This document shows positions 46,915-57,219 of a DNA stretch of 64,000 nt, in pieces (the first letter of the stretch is position 1; every line of letters begins with the position of its first letter). The DNA is taken from NCBI GenBank assembly GCA_016715965.1, contig JADJXG010000001.1, positions 2,175,501 to 2,239,500 on the forward strand. Reading direction: 5' to 3'. Under the pieces are notes generated by a model. That model was not told the origin of the DNA. It searched no databases and saw only the letters and a list, made by a program, of their open reading frames with translations. The DNA comes from Saprospiraceae bacterium (GTDB lineage: Bacteria; Bacteroidota; Bacteroidia; Chitinophagales; Saprospiraceae). The translations under genes and the position numbers were made by a program.

Positions 46915-48222
46915 TTAGATCATTTTTTTTAGAGGTCCATTTTTTTTGATTTGATCCAACATAGTTTTATATTGGATCAGAATTCTAAATTCACCATAGA
47001 TGGGATGCCAATTGGATTGAAAGGAAAAACCAAGGGGTGTTATGCTCCAGTTTTCAAAAGGATCACCCACAATGAATTCATGCAATGGTCCGTTCGTTCC
47101 TTCCAACATATTCTGCTTAATCCTTTGAATATTTTGGCTAATTCTCGTTCTATAATCGCTGTCTTTGTCAAAAATATCATCCAAAGTAAATGTTTGATTT
47201 TGTCTGAAAGAATAATGCCATGGGATTTCTCTCCATTTAGAATCGACCGGATCATCCATTCTAATGCTACCGGAAACAATTTGATCGGTCCACCAAATGG
47301 GAACGAATTCAAGGTTGTAGGTTTGGTACAAGGCCATGGATTTGATACCATGTTCATAGATTTTATCATTCCACCTTTTGACTTCCTCCTGAATAGATTT
47401 TCGAAAGGATTTGTCTTCAGGCCACGGAAATCTCGAATTGCCTTGCAAGCTTAAATGAGTTTCAGTCCTGCATTTAAAAGGAAATTTTTTCGACCTGTAA
47501 AAGAGTAGTTTTGTTTTTGGTTCAGCAATCGATAGGGCGAGGGTACTGTCATTTTTAAATTGGATTTCACCTTTTTTCTTGACAATTGAATTGAAATGAC
47601 AGACAAAAATGGTTCCGGGATTAGGATTGCCGAATGAAATGCTACCATGCACCCACGAAGCGCTGCTATCTGCCAGATCAACCAACAAACCGGAAAATGA
47701 TCCATCCTCAAATCTGCGCAAGGTCAGGAGCCTGGAATTGTCGGAGCTGCTATATTCTGAATAATACAGCTGAACTGGGCAATCGGGAGTTTCTTGTGTG
47801 TATCGGCTTACCTGTTTGCAATGGATGATTTGGGCACTTTGTAAGTGAAATGCATTTGCGATCAAAAAACTGTCCCTGATTTTCCCTTCAAAAGTACCAA
47901 TTCTGTTACCGGTACTGTCTGTTAGGATGGTATTTAAGTTAGATTTTTTATAGTTTCCTTCAATTCCGTAAGTAAGATGTTTTGTAATGTTTTTAATGAT
48001 TCCAAATATCTCCTTTTGATCATGAGCAAGACTAATAAAAATGATTTCACCGTGCTGATTGTATCCGGCATAATGATCAATCCATATGCCTCTTTCGGGA
48101 TGTGAAAAGCGATGTTTTATTTGCTCATATCCTATGTTCTGCGCGTGACCAATCCCTTGGATTACAAGATCCATTAAGCCAATTAAAAGAATTTGTAAAA
48201 ATTTAGGACACTTTATCATCAT
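46915..48222 (-). CDS. Secreted protein of unknown function inside the moxR-bat operon
   Basis: 435 residues with signal peptide (LQILLIGLMDLVIQGIGHAQ). The C-terminal ~150 residues (FTLDDIFDKDSDYRTRISQNI, later FSFQSNW) resemble DUF3298/RsiV-type domains. The N-terminal half is beta-rich and unrecognised. It sits between moxR and DUF58, 21 and 3 bases from them, a position not usual for this operon as I know it. Confidence 0.75.
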   Translation of the reverse strand: MMIKCPKFLQILLIGLMDLVIQGIGHAQNIGYEQIKHRFSHPERGIWIDHYAGYNQHGEIIFISLAHDQKEIFGIIKNITKHLTYGIEGNYKKSNLNTILTDSTGNRIGTFEGKIRDSFLIANAFHLQSAQIIHCKQVSRYTQETPDCPVQLYYSEYSSSDNSRLLTLRRFEDGSFSGLLVDLADSSASWVHGSISFGNPNPGTIFVCHFNSIVKKKGEIQFKNDSTLALSIAEPKTKLLFYRSKKFPFKCRTETHLSLQGNSRFPWPEDKSFRKSIQEEVKRWNDKIYEHGIKSMALYQTYNLEFVPIWWTDQIVSGSIRMDDPVDSKWREIPWHYSFRQNQTFTLDDIFDKDSDYRTRISQNIQRIKQNMLEGTNGPLHEFIVGDPFENWSITPLGFSFQSNWHPIYGEFRILIQYKTMLDQIKKNGPLKKMI

Positions 48223-48243
48223 TGTTTCAACATTAAAGTCGAA

Positions 48244-49242
48244 TCAAGGTACCTCCACTTTGGATAAGATCTGAGAAATTATTTCTTCCTGATGAATTTC
48301 TTCTGCTTCCGCTTCATAACTGAGACCTATCCTGTGACGAAGAATATCTTTTGTCATCGATTGGACATCTTCAGGTATGACAAATCCTCTCCTGTTTAAA
48401 AAGGCATTTGCTTTGGCGGCAAGTGCCAGGAAGATACTTGCTCTGGGGGAGGCACCGAAAGTGATCAGTGGTTTGAGTTGACTCAACTGGTATTTTTCAG
48501 GGTACCTGGTTGCGAAAATAATGTCGAGAATGTATTTTTCAATTCTTTCATCCAGGTAAATTTTTTGTACCGATCTCCTTGCTTTTATTATATCATCAGG
48601 ATGAAGGACAGGTTTGACTTCAACAGAAAATTGATCATTGAGATTTCTTCTGAGGATTTGTCTCTCTTCTTCCATTTGGGGATAACCGACGACTACCTTC
48701 ATCATAAATCGATCCACCTGCGCTTCTGGCAAAGGGTATGTACCTTCTTGTTCAATGGGATTTTGTGTCGCGAGCACAAGAAATGGCTCTTCTAATTTGA
48801 AACTCTCTTTTCCAATGGTCACCTGCCGCTCCTGCATGGCTTCCAAAAGTGCGGATTGAACTTTTGCCGGAGCACGATTGATTTCATCTGCCAAAATTAA
48901 ATTGGCAAAAATGGGTCCCTTCCTAATGGCAAACTGGTGATCGGCGGGATTGTAGATTAAAGTTCCGATGATGTCTGCGGGTAGTAAATCCGGTGTAAAT
49001 TGGATCCTACTGAATTTAACATCAATGGAGGCCGCCAAGGTTTTAATGGCCAAAGTTTTGGCCAATCCCGGAAGCCCTTCCAACAAAATATGACCCTTCG
49101 TAAGAAGACCAACCAGCAACCTGTGCATCATAGATTCCTGGCCAACAATGACTGATGCGTGCGACTGGCGGAGAGGTTCAAGAAATTGGCTTTCTATCGC
49201 AATCTGCTGATTAAGAGTTTCTATGTCAATGTATTGAGACAT
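48244..49242 (-). CDS. moxR: MoxR-family AAA+ ATPase
   Basis: 332 residues. Walker A GLPGLAKT, Walker B ILADEINRAPAKVQSALLEAMQE, sensor 1 ATQNPIEQEGTYPLPEAQ, and the C-terminal lid domain. First gene of the six-gene operon running to 42011. A chaperone-like ATPase acting with the vWA proteins. Confidence 0.95.
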   Translation of the reverse strand: MSQYIDIETLNQQIAIESQFLEPLRQSHASVIVGQESMMHRLLVGLLTKGHILLEGLPGLAKTLAIKTLAASIDVKFSRIQFTPDLLPADIIGTLIYNPADHQFAIRKGPIFANLILADEINRAPAKVQSALLEAMQERQVTIGKESFKLEEPFLVLATQNPIEQEGTYPLPEAQVDRFMMKVVVGYPQMEEERQILRRNLNDQFSVEVKPVLHPDDIIKARRSVQKIYLDERIEKYILDIIFATRYPEKYQLSQLKPLITFGASPRASIFLALAAKANAFLNRRGFVIPEDVQSMTKDILRHRIGLSYEAEAEEIHQEEIISQILSKVEVP

Positions 49243-49313
49243 ACTGATGATTTTAATTTTGGTGGTTTGTTAATTAATTACAGACATTTGTTCGTTAAAA
49301 TCGTTAGAATAGA

Positions 49314-50021
49314 ATGTCTTTCAACGCAAAATTACAGAGCCAAAGGTATTACATCATAGCACTTTTAGTTTGTTTTAACATTTTTGGTTTGAAGGCTCAA
49401 AAGGACAGCATTGGATACACGGCATACCAGTTGATACAGGATGTGTCAAATGGTCAAATTCTGGTCCGGCTTAGAAGTGAACAAAATAAATTAGAGGCAT
49501 TGCAGAAACTGCTGGATCGTCAGCCCATTGATTCCAGGAATTATATGGATACCAAAAACACCATTGATCGCGTGAAGAAAGAAAGGGATTCTTTTAATTA
49601 CTACTTAATGGCCGGGATGAAAAGCAATTTCAGTTTGTGTCCGGTTTATTTTTATTATGACAGAGATCATGTTGAATTAAAAAATCACAATTTCAGAAAA
49701 GCAATTTACCTGGATTCAAATTTGCAGACCAATGTTTTACCTGATTTTCGGAATTCTACCATAGTGATCATTGCACAGGCACATACAGAAGGGCAGGAAC
49801 TTGATGCCTTTGTTTTTTTGGACCAGAAAGGTCAATCCTTGCCAGCACCTTGGCCAAGACATCTTCGGCTGAATGCTTTCCGACCCGTTATCAACGAATT
49901 GTCAAAGAAGAATTTCTATAAAGAAAATGGCGAGTGGTATGCCAAAAAGTTGGACAAGAAATTGAAAAAACTCTATCGTAAATCCCTGGAATGGAAGCTT
50001 AAAAATCATCGTTGGAATTAA
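49314..50021 (+). CDS. Secreted protein of unknown function
   Basis: 235 residues with a signal peptide (YYIIALLVCFNIFGLKAQ) and a charged helical region (QNKLEALQKLLDRQPIDSRN), then a mixed part with STIVIIAQAHTEGQELDAFVF. Highly basic C-terminus (KKLDKKLKKLYRKSLEWKLK). Similar unnamed proteins occur in Bacteroidota; no function known to me. Divergent from moxR. Confidence 0.7.
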   Translation: MSFNAKLQSQRYYIIALLVCFNIFGLKAQKDSIGYTAYQLIQDVSNGQILVRLRSEQNKLEALQKLLDRQPIDSRNYMDTKNTIDRVKKERDSFNYYLMAGMKSNFSLCPVYFYYDRDHVELKNHNFRKAIYLDSNLQTNVLPDFRNSTIVIIAQAHTEGQELDAFVFLDQKGQSLPAPWPRHLRLNAFRPVINELSKKNFYKENGEWYAKKLDKKLKKLYRKSLEWKLKNHRWN

Positions 50022-50233
50022 ACGAAATTGCAAAGTGAATGGATGGTTCTAAAAAATTATTTTATCGATTCAAAGATATGCTACATATCGGCACCAATGA
50101 CTAAAAGTAATGGCGCATTCAAATCATAACTTATACCAGTAATAGCAATACCCGGTTTAGCATTAAATTGTTAAAGAATAGCTACATTGAGCTTCTAAAC
50201 GAAGCAATGAAAATTATTGATTCAAATTATTTT

Positions 50234-51772
50234 TTACTCTACACCATCCACTTTTGCCACATTGACCGAATAATCCCCAATTAATTTACCCGTAGCATTC
50301 CCTGTTTCAGAATCAAAGCGATAGTGAATCCCACCGTACAATCTGGAAATCGCTGCTTCTTCAGCGATCGCTTCAAATCTTGCCTTTGAGGAAGGGAAAA
50401 AATGAGACAGGACGGTGGCAGCAGCGCTCGAAAACGTTGAGTGTCCGCTGGTGTATGCCGGAAAATTAGGGATTCCCAACAAAGTTTTAAAATTGGGAAT
50501 GGCTTGGGATGGCCTGGGGTAGTGGTAAAAATATTTTGTATCCCAACAACTGATTCCCGCATCCATTACCGCATAATTCAAATAGGCGAGCACGCGGGCT
50601 GTCCGGATTGGATTCATTTTGTTTTTTGTGATGTCTTCCACCGCGATCCTGTTCCAGTGACCTGGGGGTGAATAAGTACTTATTCCATCGGAATATTTGT
50701 AAGCAATTGCTCTTTGCTCCTGGGTAAGGTTTTTGGCAATTTCCTTGAGTTCATCAGCTGCTATATTAAATTGCTCACTTCCAATGGCAGGGGGAGGTCC
50801 GGGTCTCACAGTCTCAATATTAGATATGAACCAAGGCTTGACTTTTCCAAACAATGGAGTGATGCCCACGGGTCTTTCCGGAGTTTCAAGATTTTTCCAG
50901 GACCAACCAAATCGATCGATGGCCAATTGTTTGATGGAATCAGAAATTGGTTTTGGAGTTTGTGCATTCCTCATGCCATCCGTTGATGCTCGTTTCAAAA
51001 ATTCAGCTGCAATGATGGACCCAAGCGAATCTCCTGCTTGAATATCACTCAATACATTTTTTCCTGCCCACATCAGACTGTTTTTATGTTCTTCCACTTT
51101 AAGTGCAATCCATTCTTTTTCAAGTGGAAACAATGCAGTAAGCATTACCCTTGAAACTGCCGCAATGACGGCCCCCTCTGAAGGATAGGTGGGAATATCT
51201 GTTGCCGGTAATCTTAAAGAAATACTTGAATCCGCTTTTTGATGAGCCGAGCGGTTGAATTTAAATTTATTGTGCCAGCTGACAATCATTGCATCATATT
51301 GGGCTCCACTTAAATATGCCAAAGCCCGACAAGCATAAGTAGGATGTGCAAATGGAAAATTTGGATAAGCACTGGGGTTTGCTGCATTGGGAGCTCCATA
51401 GACCCCATCGACCGGAGCAGGTGGAAGATTGTATTTAGAAATAAACGCCCGGATAATTTCATTCCATCTGACGATGCCATCACCTGCCCAATATTGAATG
51501 GCTTCTATTTGCTCTGCACTTGGATTTTGAGACATGTCTTTCAAGGCACTTAATTCCTGATTGTACTCAGAACTCCCAATCGCTGCAGGAGTTGCAAGTT
51601 GTATGGCGTTCACATCGGTAATAAGAACTGTTTTCCAGTTCCCTCCAGTTTCATCCACCTTAGAATATTCGAAGGGTGTAAATTCAAAATATTCAGGTAA
51701 GTCTGCTACACAGCCTGCAAAAAATGCAATGCTTATTATTATAAATATAGTTTGATTAAATATCTTTTTCAT
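50234..51772 (-). CDS. Vanadium-dependent haloperoxidase, paralogue 1 (lipoprotein)
   Basis: 512 residues with lipobox FFAGCVAD. Vanadate pocket of the PAP2/haloperoxidase superfamily: KYFYHYPRP (K-x6-RP), AYTSGHST (~440) and SRLYGGIHYRFD (~476-486, with catalytic His). Family members oxidise halides with peroxide, but others are acid phosphatases. The usual PSGH is TSGH here. Extracytoplasmic. Confidence 0.85.
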   Translation of the reverse strand: MKKIFNQTIFIIISIAFFAGCVADLPEYFEFTPFEYSKVDETGGNWKTVLITDVNAIQLATPAAIGSSEYNQELSALKDMSQNPSAEQIEAIQYWAGDGIVRWNEIIRAFISKYNLPPAPVDGVYGAPNAANPSAYPNFPFAHPTYACRALAYLSGAQYDAMIVSWHNKFKFNRSAHQKADSSISLRLPATDIPTYPSEGAVIAAVSRVMLTALFPLEKEWIALKVEEHKNSLMWAGKNVLSDIQAGDSLGSIIAAEFLKRASTDGMRNAQTPKPISDSIKQLAIDRFGWSWKNLETPERPVGITPLFGKVKPWFISNIETVRPGPPPAIGSEQFNIAADELKEIAKNLTQEQRAIAYKYSDGISTYSPPGHWNRIAVEDITKNKMNPIRTARVLAYLNYAVMDAGISCWDTKYFYHYPRPSQAIPNFKTLLGIPNFPAYTSGHSTFSSAAATVLSHFFPSSKARFEAIAEEAAISRLYGGIHYRFDSETGNATGKLIGDYSVNVAKVDGVE

Positions 51773-51802
51773 TTTTTGACATTTTGTTTTAATGGAAGGA
51801 GT

Positions 51803-52732
51803 TTAATTGGATGATTTGTTCCATATTCCAAACTGGTAAGTCAGGCCCCCGGAATAAATGGAAGATTGCCCAAAATTCCTGCCGTCTAATACTTGCATGG
51901 CAGAGATAACAACACTCATTTGCTTTAGGAATGGAAAATAATATTGAATATTTAGACCTGCTCGGCTAAAGTTCATTTTATTGGAGGGGAAAGGCATGTC
52001 CTGCCTTCTGATATCATGGCCAGAAAGAGAAACCATTCCATCATAACTTGCGTAGACGTTCAGGGTATTGTTGAGCCACCAGCCCCCTAAATTAAAACCA
52101 AACATGATAGCATCTGGCATATCTACTATATTGGAGTAGATGGGTTTGTCCGTGTAGTAAAAATCTCTTTCGATGGTGATGTTGCTTCTTAAATGATAGG
52201 ATCCCAGCGCTCTGAAAAATAATCCATTGTTTAATTGATAATGCGCAATGGCCCTGAGAGAACCTTCCTTTGCTCCAAGTCCCAAACTGAAAGGCTGATA
52301 ATCTTTGTTGTAATTCCAAGCAGGAGTACTAAATCCTATGACCCCGTGTACTTGAAAACTGCCTGGACCCATAGTTTTATTCAAGAGAGTGGTTTTTAGC
52401 CAAAGACCAATATCCTGCAGACCTTTTTGATCGATAAACTGACCGGCGGATGGTGCAGCGGTAACATATGGAAGAGCAGCCAACAAATTGATTTTATTGG
52501 TAAGACCAAGTGAAAACATTGGCATAAAGGTTTGTCTGGTCAATGTGCCTATATTCCCATTGTCCCTTTTTAACTTACCTTCCCAGTACTGATTCCATGA
52601 ATCATGTGTATATATTCCGGCAAAACAAATTCTGCCTTTGTTCATCATCAGATTGTCCACTGGAGTTTGGGACATTGCCCCGAAAGATAGAATTGAAAAA
52701 AAGATAAACAAGAAAAAATATTTAATTTTCAT
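51803..52732 (-). CDS. Outer-membrane transporter-like barrel protein
   Basis: 309 residues from the ATG at 52732; the upstream in-frame TTG is not preferred. Signal peptide (FFLFIFFSILSFGAMSQ), beta-barrel pattern (FMPMFSLGLTNKINLLAALPYV, YYFPFLKQMSVVISAMQVL). Ends 30 bases before paralogue 1 starts, so it and VHPO 1 probably share a transcript. Function unknown. Confidence 0.7.
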   Translation of the reverse strand: MKIKYFFLFIFFSILSFGAMSQTPVDNLMMNKGRICFAGIYTHDSWNQYWEGKLKRDNGNIGTLTRQTFMPMFSLGLTNKINLLAALPYVTAAPSAGQFIDQKGLQDIGLWLKTTLLNKTMGPGSFQVHGVIGFSTPAWNYNKDYQPFSLGLGAKEGSLRAIAHYQLNNGLFFRALGSYHLRSNITIERDFYYTDKPIYSNIVDMPDAIMFGFNLGGWWLNNTLNVYASYDGMVSLSGHDIRRQDMPFPSNKMNFSRAGLNIQYYFPFLKQMSVVISAMQVLDGRNFGQSSIYSGGLTYQFGIWNKSSN

Positions 52733-52996
52733 GGCCAAAAATATTTATAAATTGAGAAAAATGGTGGTCCTGTAGGCTGGATCAATGATTGAAATCAAAA
52801 GCTCAAGTTTCCTTTATTGAATTTAAAAGAATAATTGAAAATTAGAATCCATAATTCCCAGGAGTTTACCCCTCCCAATAGTTGGGAAGGGTAACGTATG
52901 GGTTTTAGGGGAGGTAATGAAAAACTCTTTTAATTAAAACCAATTCATTCGATTCTAAACAGTGCTATTTGTGAATTTTTATTAGAATGAATTCTT

Positions 52997-54115
52997 TTAT
53001 TCCATATCCATTTTAATGTCTCTGGAATGTTGCATTCCCCCGAATTGATAAAACAATCCAATATTAATGGAGTAATCGGCAAAAGCGGCATCTCCTATGA
53101 CCACATTTTCCGGTGTGGATCTTGCGATGTCTGATTGACTTTGCACGCGGTTTCTTTCCAGGGCAATAGGAACTGAGGCAAATACACTGAAGGCATTAAA
53201 CTGGTAATTAACGGATGGTTCTACCGATATCACATATCCCGGACGTCTAAATCCGTTGCTGGCCCCAAATACATCAGCACTGGGAATTCCCTCCGCCCTG
53301 ACTCCAGCACCAGCTGAAAAACGACGGCTTGTAAAATTAATACCACCACGTATCAGATACTGATCAGCAACACTCATGGTGGCAGTTTTGTATTTTATCG
53401 CAGTGGCATTCGGTGTTCCTCCTCTGGCGGTGGAGGTACCGTTTTGATCTCTAGGATTAAACAAGTAGTAAAAATTACCGTAAATACCCAACTTGGAAAA
53501 CAGATTGTAGAAGGCATTGACTTCCGTTGTTATCCCGGTTCCACCATCGCCCAGTTGTATGGATTGATCAACAGGTCCCAGCAATTCAGTGGAATCATTC
53601 TTATAGAAAAAATCCATATAATTGTAGTCCCCTGTTGGTAATTTTATCCCCAGGGCAATTTGTACATTGCCTTTTGAAGAGGGCTTAAACAACCAGGCAC
53701 CTGCAGAAATGCGAAGGTCGCCTAATCCAGTAGCTTCCGTAAAATGTCTGGTCTTTCCATCATGCTCATACAGAGAAGATCGCGAGGTGGATTGGAATGG
53801 AATATTGATCCCAATGGACCATCTCTGATTTAAGAATTTGGTGATTCCGATGTCTAAATTGTTGGTATAATTTCTCACATCAGATCCAGCCTCCACACGA
53901 TTTTTTTCCTCATGATTTCCTCTGAAATGTTTGTAAGATTTAAAATATCTGTAAGCAAAATTTAATTGCCAGCCGTGATTGGGTTGAACAAAGTTTGTCA
54001 AACCAGTACAAGCACTTCCTGTGCTTCGGACAGCAACACAACCTTGCGCTTGACTGGGGCTTAATTGCCAGCCCAAGAAGATAAATGTGAACAATGAAGT
54101 AATAATAGTTTTCAT
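52997..54115 (-). CDS. Outer-membrane barrel protein with Cys-rich N-terminus
   Basis: 372 residues. Signal peptide (LFTFIFLGWQLSPSQAQ), then GCVAVRSTGSACTGL and a beta-barrel with WQLNFAYRYFKSYKHFRG and WSIGINIPFQ. Same general class as the porin/transporter-like proteins of phenol-degradation type. Its ~260-base downstream gap holds nothing recognised. Confidence 0.7.
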   Translation of the reverse strand: MKTIITSLFTFIFLGWQLSPSQAQGCVAVRSTGSACTGLTNFVQPNHGWQLNFAYRYFKSYKHFRGNHEEKNRVEAGSDVRNYTNNLDIGITKFLNQRWSIGINIPFQSTSRSSLYEHDGKTRHFTEATGLGDLRISAGAWLFKPSSKGNVQIALGIKLPTGDYNYMDFFYKNDSTELLGPVDQSIQLGDGGTGITTEVNAFYNLFSKLGIYGNFYYLFNPRDQNGTSTARGGTPNATAIKYKTATMSVADQYLIRGGINFTSRRFSAGAGVRAEGIPSADVFGASNGFRRPGYVISVEPSVNYQFNAFSVFASVPIALERNRVQSQSDIARSTPENVVIGDAAFADYSINIGLFYQFGGMQHSRDIKMDME

Positions 54116-54330
54116 AATTTTGATTTGGTTAAAACTGAAATTAATTAAGGCTCACAAAAGTAATTCGCATCCATGTCGAATGTCGTGTCCGATGGTTGAA
54201 ACCAGTGTTTTAGGGGATGAATGTAGTCCAATATTATCTAAAAGGCAATTCCATAATTAATAATGGAATAAATCCAATGAGCGCTGTTATTCTTAAAAGT
54301 GATTTTTCTCAATTTTCAAGCCAATAATAC

Positions 54331-54810
54331 TTACCTAAGGTCAATGACTTTAACCAAAGTGTCAGCATTAAATATACCGTGGTGTATCATTTTACCAGTG
54401 GTGTCATAATGGTATTGATCCCCATGTAATTGGCCATTCATAAAATGAATCAGCTGAAACAATTGTCCATTTTCATAAAAGACGCTGTCCCAACCCGTTT
54501 TTTTTCCTTCTGAATAATATTGAATTTCTCTGTGTTTTCCCGAAGGATAAAAATATTCCGTTTTGCCTTCCTGAAGATCGTTGCGATAACGAATAATTCC
54601 TTTCACCTTCCCATCCTTATCGTAAAACAGGCATTCTCCATCTTTTTTGCCATAGGAAAGTTTGTATTTTTTCTGCAACTCTCCGGTAGTATAGTATTCC
54701 AACAATTCGCCTTCCTTTGCTGGCTTTGATTTCCATTCATTGCAAGATATATAAATAGAAAATGTAAATAGCCATAAAATCAAAATTCTGAACTTTATTA
54801 AGTGCATCAT
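54331..54810 (-). CDS. MORN-variant (YwqK-like) lipoprotein
   Basis: 159 residues with lipobox YISCNEW. Repeats of the type EYYTTGELQKKYKLSYGKKDG, then FYPSGKHREIQYYSEGKKTG, then FYENGQLFQLIHFMNGQLHG. Such proteins are often labelled YwqK antitoxins, but the lipobox and missing toxin partner make that unlikely here. Confidence 0.8.
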   Translation of the reverse strand: MMHLIKFRILILWLFTFSIYISCNEWKSKPAKEGELLEYYTTGELQKKYKLSYGKKDGECLFYDKDGKVKGIIRYRNDLQEGKTEYFYPSGKHREIQYYSEGKKTGWDSVFYENGQLFQLIHFMNGQLHGDQYHYDTTGKMIHHGIFNADTLVKVIDLR

Positions 54811-54827
54811 AATTGGTTCTAATTAAA

Positions 54828-54857
54828 AAAAGCCATCTGTCAAATACAGATGGCTTT
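54828..54857 (-). terminator. Terminator downstream of haloperoxidase paralogue 2
   Basis: AAAGCCATCTGT / ACAGATGGCTTT with a 5-base loop and T-runs on both sides. Lies 29 bases after the paralogue 2 stop and just ahead of the YwqK-like gene. Confidence 0.85.
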
Positions 54858-54885
54858 CTATTTAAAATGAATTTAAGCGATATAA

Positions 54886-56283
54886 TTATCCTTTCCAGGG
54901 AAGTCTGTTATTAACCCAGGTTCCGATCTCATTGCCAAATCTGACACCTTCTTCACAGTCCATTCTCCAATGGACTCCAAGTGGAACCCTGGACCAGGCA
55001 TTTTCCTGAGCCATTTCGTAAAAACTATTGAATGAACGTGGATTTCCGTTAAACTCCCTTCTTCCAAGGTGACATTTGTCCGTCATGGCATATCTGTAAC
55101 CGAAAATGCTGCTGAGGGCTTCTGCACCAGCTGCTCCCATGGTTGAGTGACCGGAAGGGTAGGCTGGGAATGGAGGGCTAAAGCCGACAAAATTGTTGGC
55201 AGCCCAATCGAGCGATGGCACCCAAGTGGGGTCAATGTATTTTTGAATATAAGTTACGGGTCTTTCCAGATTGTAAAGGTATTTAGAATACCAACAGGCC
55301 ACAGCTGCTTCGTGCAGAGCAATACCCACTTTAGCAGCCATCACGATGGCAGTTTCCAGATTGCTTTTTTCAATTTCCAAAACCTGATTGCCAATTGCAA
55401 TCCAACGAGGTCCAGGACTGAAGGTCTGACCCAACAAATCATCGCTCCAAAACTCACCAACCCACTGATCTTCTTCAGCTTCAATGGCATTGTTGCGAGT
55501 CAATACTTCATAACCCTGACCGTAGTAAGGTGATTTAGGATCCGTACTGTAAGGAAGAGGTTTTCTGCATGTTTTTTCTCCATCTCCTCTTATGACAAAG
55601 GTTTTGCAACGTCCATACACACCACCCATTGGTTGATCAGGTCCCGGAGGAGTTGGTCTCCAATCTCCTTCTTTTTTGTAGGCTGTGTTCCAATCATATC
55701 CTTGGAAAGGATTTTTATAGTGGTTGTAGGCAACAGGGTCATTGGTAAACCAATTCCATACAACTTCAGCCACGTCTTGACCTCTTTCTACAGAACGCTC
55801 AAAAACTTCCTGAGATACCTCTCCGCGGTATTTTGCATTGAGACGGGCATTGAGTTGAGACATCCAGGATTTGTGTTCAGCTGTCTGATCCACAAAAAAT
55901 CTGGGCATCATCACATTGTACACTGCATTCACCACAGTTGGCCAGTGATATTCTTGATTTTCAATGATTTTAGGGAAACTAACTTCAGGAAATGATGTGG
56001 CGATGGATTTGTACTCTGAAAATCCAGGGGCACATGCTTCATAAATAGCAATTCCCATGTAAGCCAAAGAAGTTGGAGCGGGTCCGGGACGGTAGCCGGC
56101 CGCATACCTCTCAATTTTCAAATACACATCGTTCCATTCCCAAACGGCTTCATAAGGATATGAACTGACCTTGTTGTCGTCAGTTGTGGTATTGTTGTCC
56201 CCGTCCCTGTTACATCCGGTGATGAGGGTAACAGCAAAGAACAACACTACAAGTTGAAATAGTAATTTGTTAAAGTTTATCAT
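54886..56283 (-). CDS. Vanadium-dependent haloperoxidase, paralogue 2 (lipoprotein)
   Basis: 465 residues from the ATG at 56283, chosen because it begins a signal peptide with lipobox LITGC. Motifs: KYLYNLERP, AYPSGHSTMGAAGAEAL, and SRVPLGVHWRMDCEEG. N-terminal YAAGYRPGPAPTSLAYMGIA is shared with paralogue 3. The classical PSGH is present. Confidence 0.88.
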   Translation of the reverse strand: MINFNKLLFQLVVLFFAVTLITGCNRDGDNNTTTDDNKVSSYPYEAVWEWNDVYLKIERYAAGYRPGPAPTSLAYMGIAIYEACAPGFSEYKSIATSFPEVSFPKIIENQEYHWPTVVNAVYNVMMPRFFVDQTAEHKSWMSQLNARLNAKYRGEVSQEVFERSVERGQDVAEVVWNWFTNDPVAYNHYKNPFQGYDWNTAYKKEGDWRPTPPGPDQPMGGVYGRCKTFVIRGDGEKTCRKPLPYSTDPKSPYYGQGYEVLTRNNAIEAEEDQWVGEFWSDDLLGQTFSPGPRWIAIGNQVLEIEKSNLETAIVMAAKVGIALHEAAVACWYSKYLYNLERPVTYIQKYIDPTWVPSLDWAANNFVGFSPPFPAYPSGHSTMGAAGAEALSSIFGYRYAMTDKCHLGRREFNGNPRSFNSFYEMAQENAWSRVPLGVHWRMDCEEGVRFGNEIGTWVNNRLPWKG

Positions 56284-56529
56284 GATATAATATAATTTTT
56301 TCGAGGCAAAGATAAGGGTTGCCAACCCCACAAAGCCTTTAAAATTATTAAAAAGTCATTAAAATTGGGGTCATTTATTCAATATGAAACCTTGAAAATC
56401 AATACAAAAGCTAATTTGGCCCCTGGGATTATGGCATGGTTATTAAAGTCAATTTATTCCAGTTGGATTTTATTTATCTTTACATTTTATGAGAAATAAA
56501 CGTTTTAAATATTTAAAAAAAATGAATGT

Positions 56530-57219
56530 GTGCTTAAAATACTGATTATTGAAGACGAGCGTAAATTGGGTTTATCGATCAGAGATGGTCTATTAGAACA
56601 AGGGTTTGAATGCGATCTTTATTTTGATGGCAATGCAGCTTTGGATGCAGCCCTGGAAGAAAAATATTCAGTAATCGTTTCCGATGTGATGCTGCCCGGT
56701 CTATCGGGGTTTGAATTAATCAAAAAAATCAGAGGGGAAGGCATTCACACTCCATTTATTTTCTTGACGGCGCTTGCCCAAATGGAAGACAAATCGACAG
56801 GATTCGAATCCGGTGCCGACGATTATTTGGTCAAACCTTTCGAATTTAAGGAGCTTTTAATGAGAATAAAGGCACTTGCAAGAAGACCCATTGATACTTC
56901 GATCACATCGGTGAAGAATTTTAAATATTTTGACCTTGAAGTGAATTATAGAACCAACTCTGTATATCGCAGCTTAAATGGCAATAGAATTCAATTGACA
57001 CCCAAAGAATTTGCCTTGTTGGATTATTTTATCAGAAATCCGGAAAGGATCATTTCAAAAGAGGAGCTTTGTGAGAAAGTTTGGGAGTTGGATTTTGATA
57101 CAGGCACCAATATTGTAGAGGTTTATATTAATTTTTTACGAAAGAAAATTGACAAAGATCATTCCGTTAAACTGATCCATACTGTGTACAAGACAGGTTA
57201 CATTTTTAAAGCGGAGTAA
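56530..57219 (+). CDS. OmpR-family response regulator
   Basis: 229 residues from a GTG start. Receiver with Asp in VSDVMLPGLSG and Lys in DYLVKPFEF; C-terminal winged helix (LTPKEFALLDYFIRNPERIISKEEL, residues ~158-182). The stop is directly followed by the kinase ATG. Divergent from paralogue 2. Confidence 0.95.
   Translation: MLKILIIEDERKLGLSIRDGLLEQGFECDLYFDGNAALDAALEEKYSVIVSDVMLPGLSGFELIKKIRGEGIHTPFIFLTALAQMEDKSTGFESGADDYLVKPFEFKELLMRIKALARRPIDTSITSVKNFKYFDLEVNYRTNSVYRSLNGNRIQLTPKEFALLDYFIRNPERIISKEELCEKVWELDFDTGTNIVEVYINFLRKKIDKDHSVKLIHTVYKTGYIFKAE

Noticed and set aside
54331..54810. YwqK-like gene as half of a toxin-antitoxin pair
   Set aside because: It carries a lipobox, and no toxin-like gene is adjacent; the antitoxin label of the family is not supported here.
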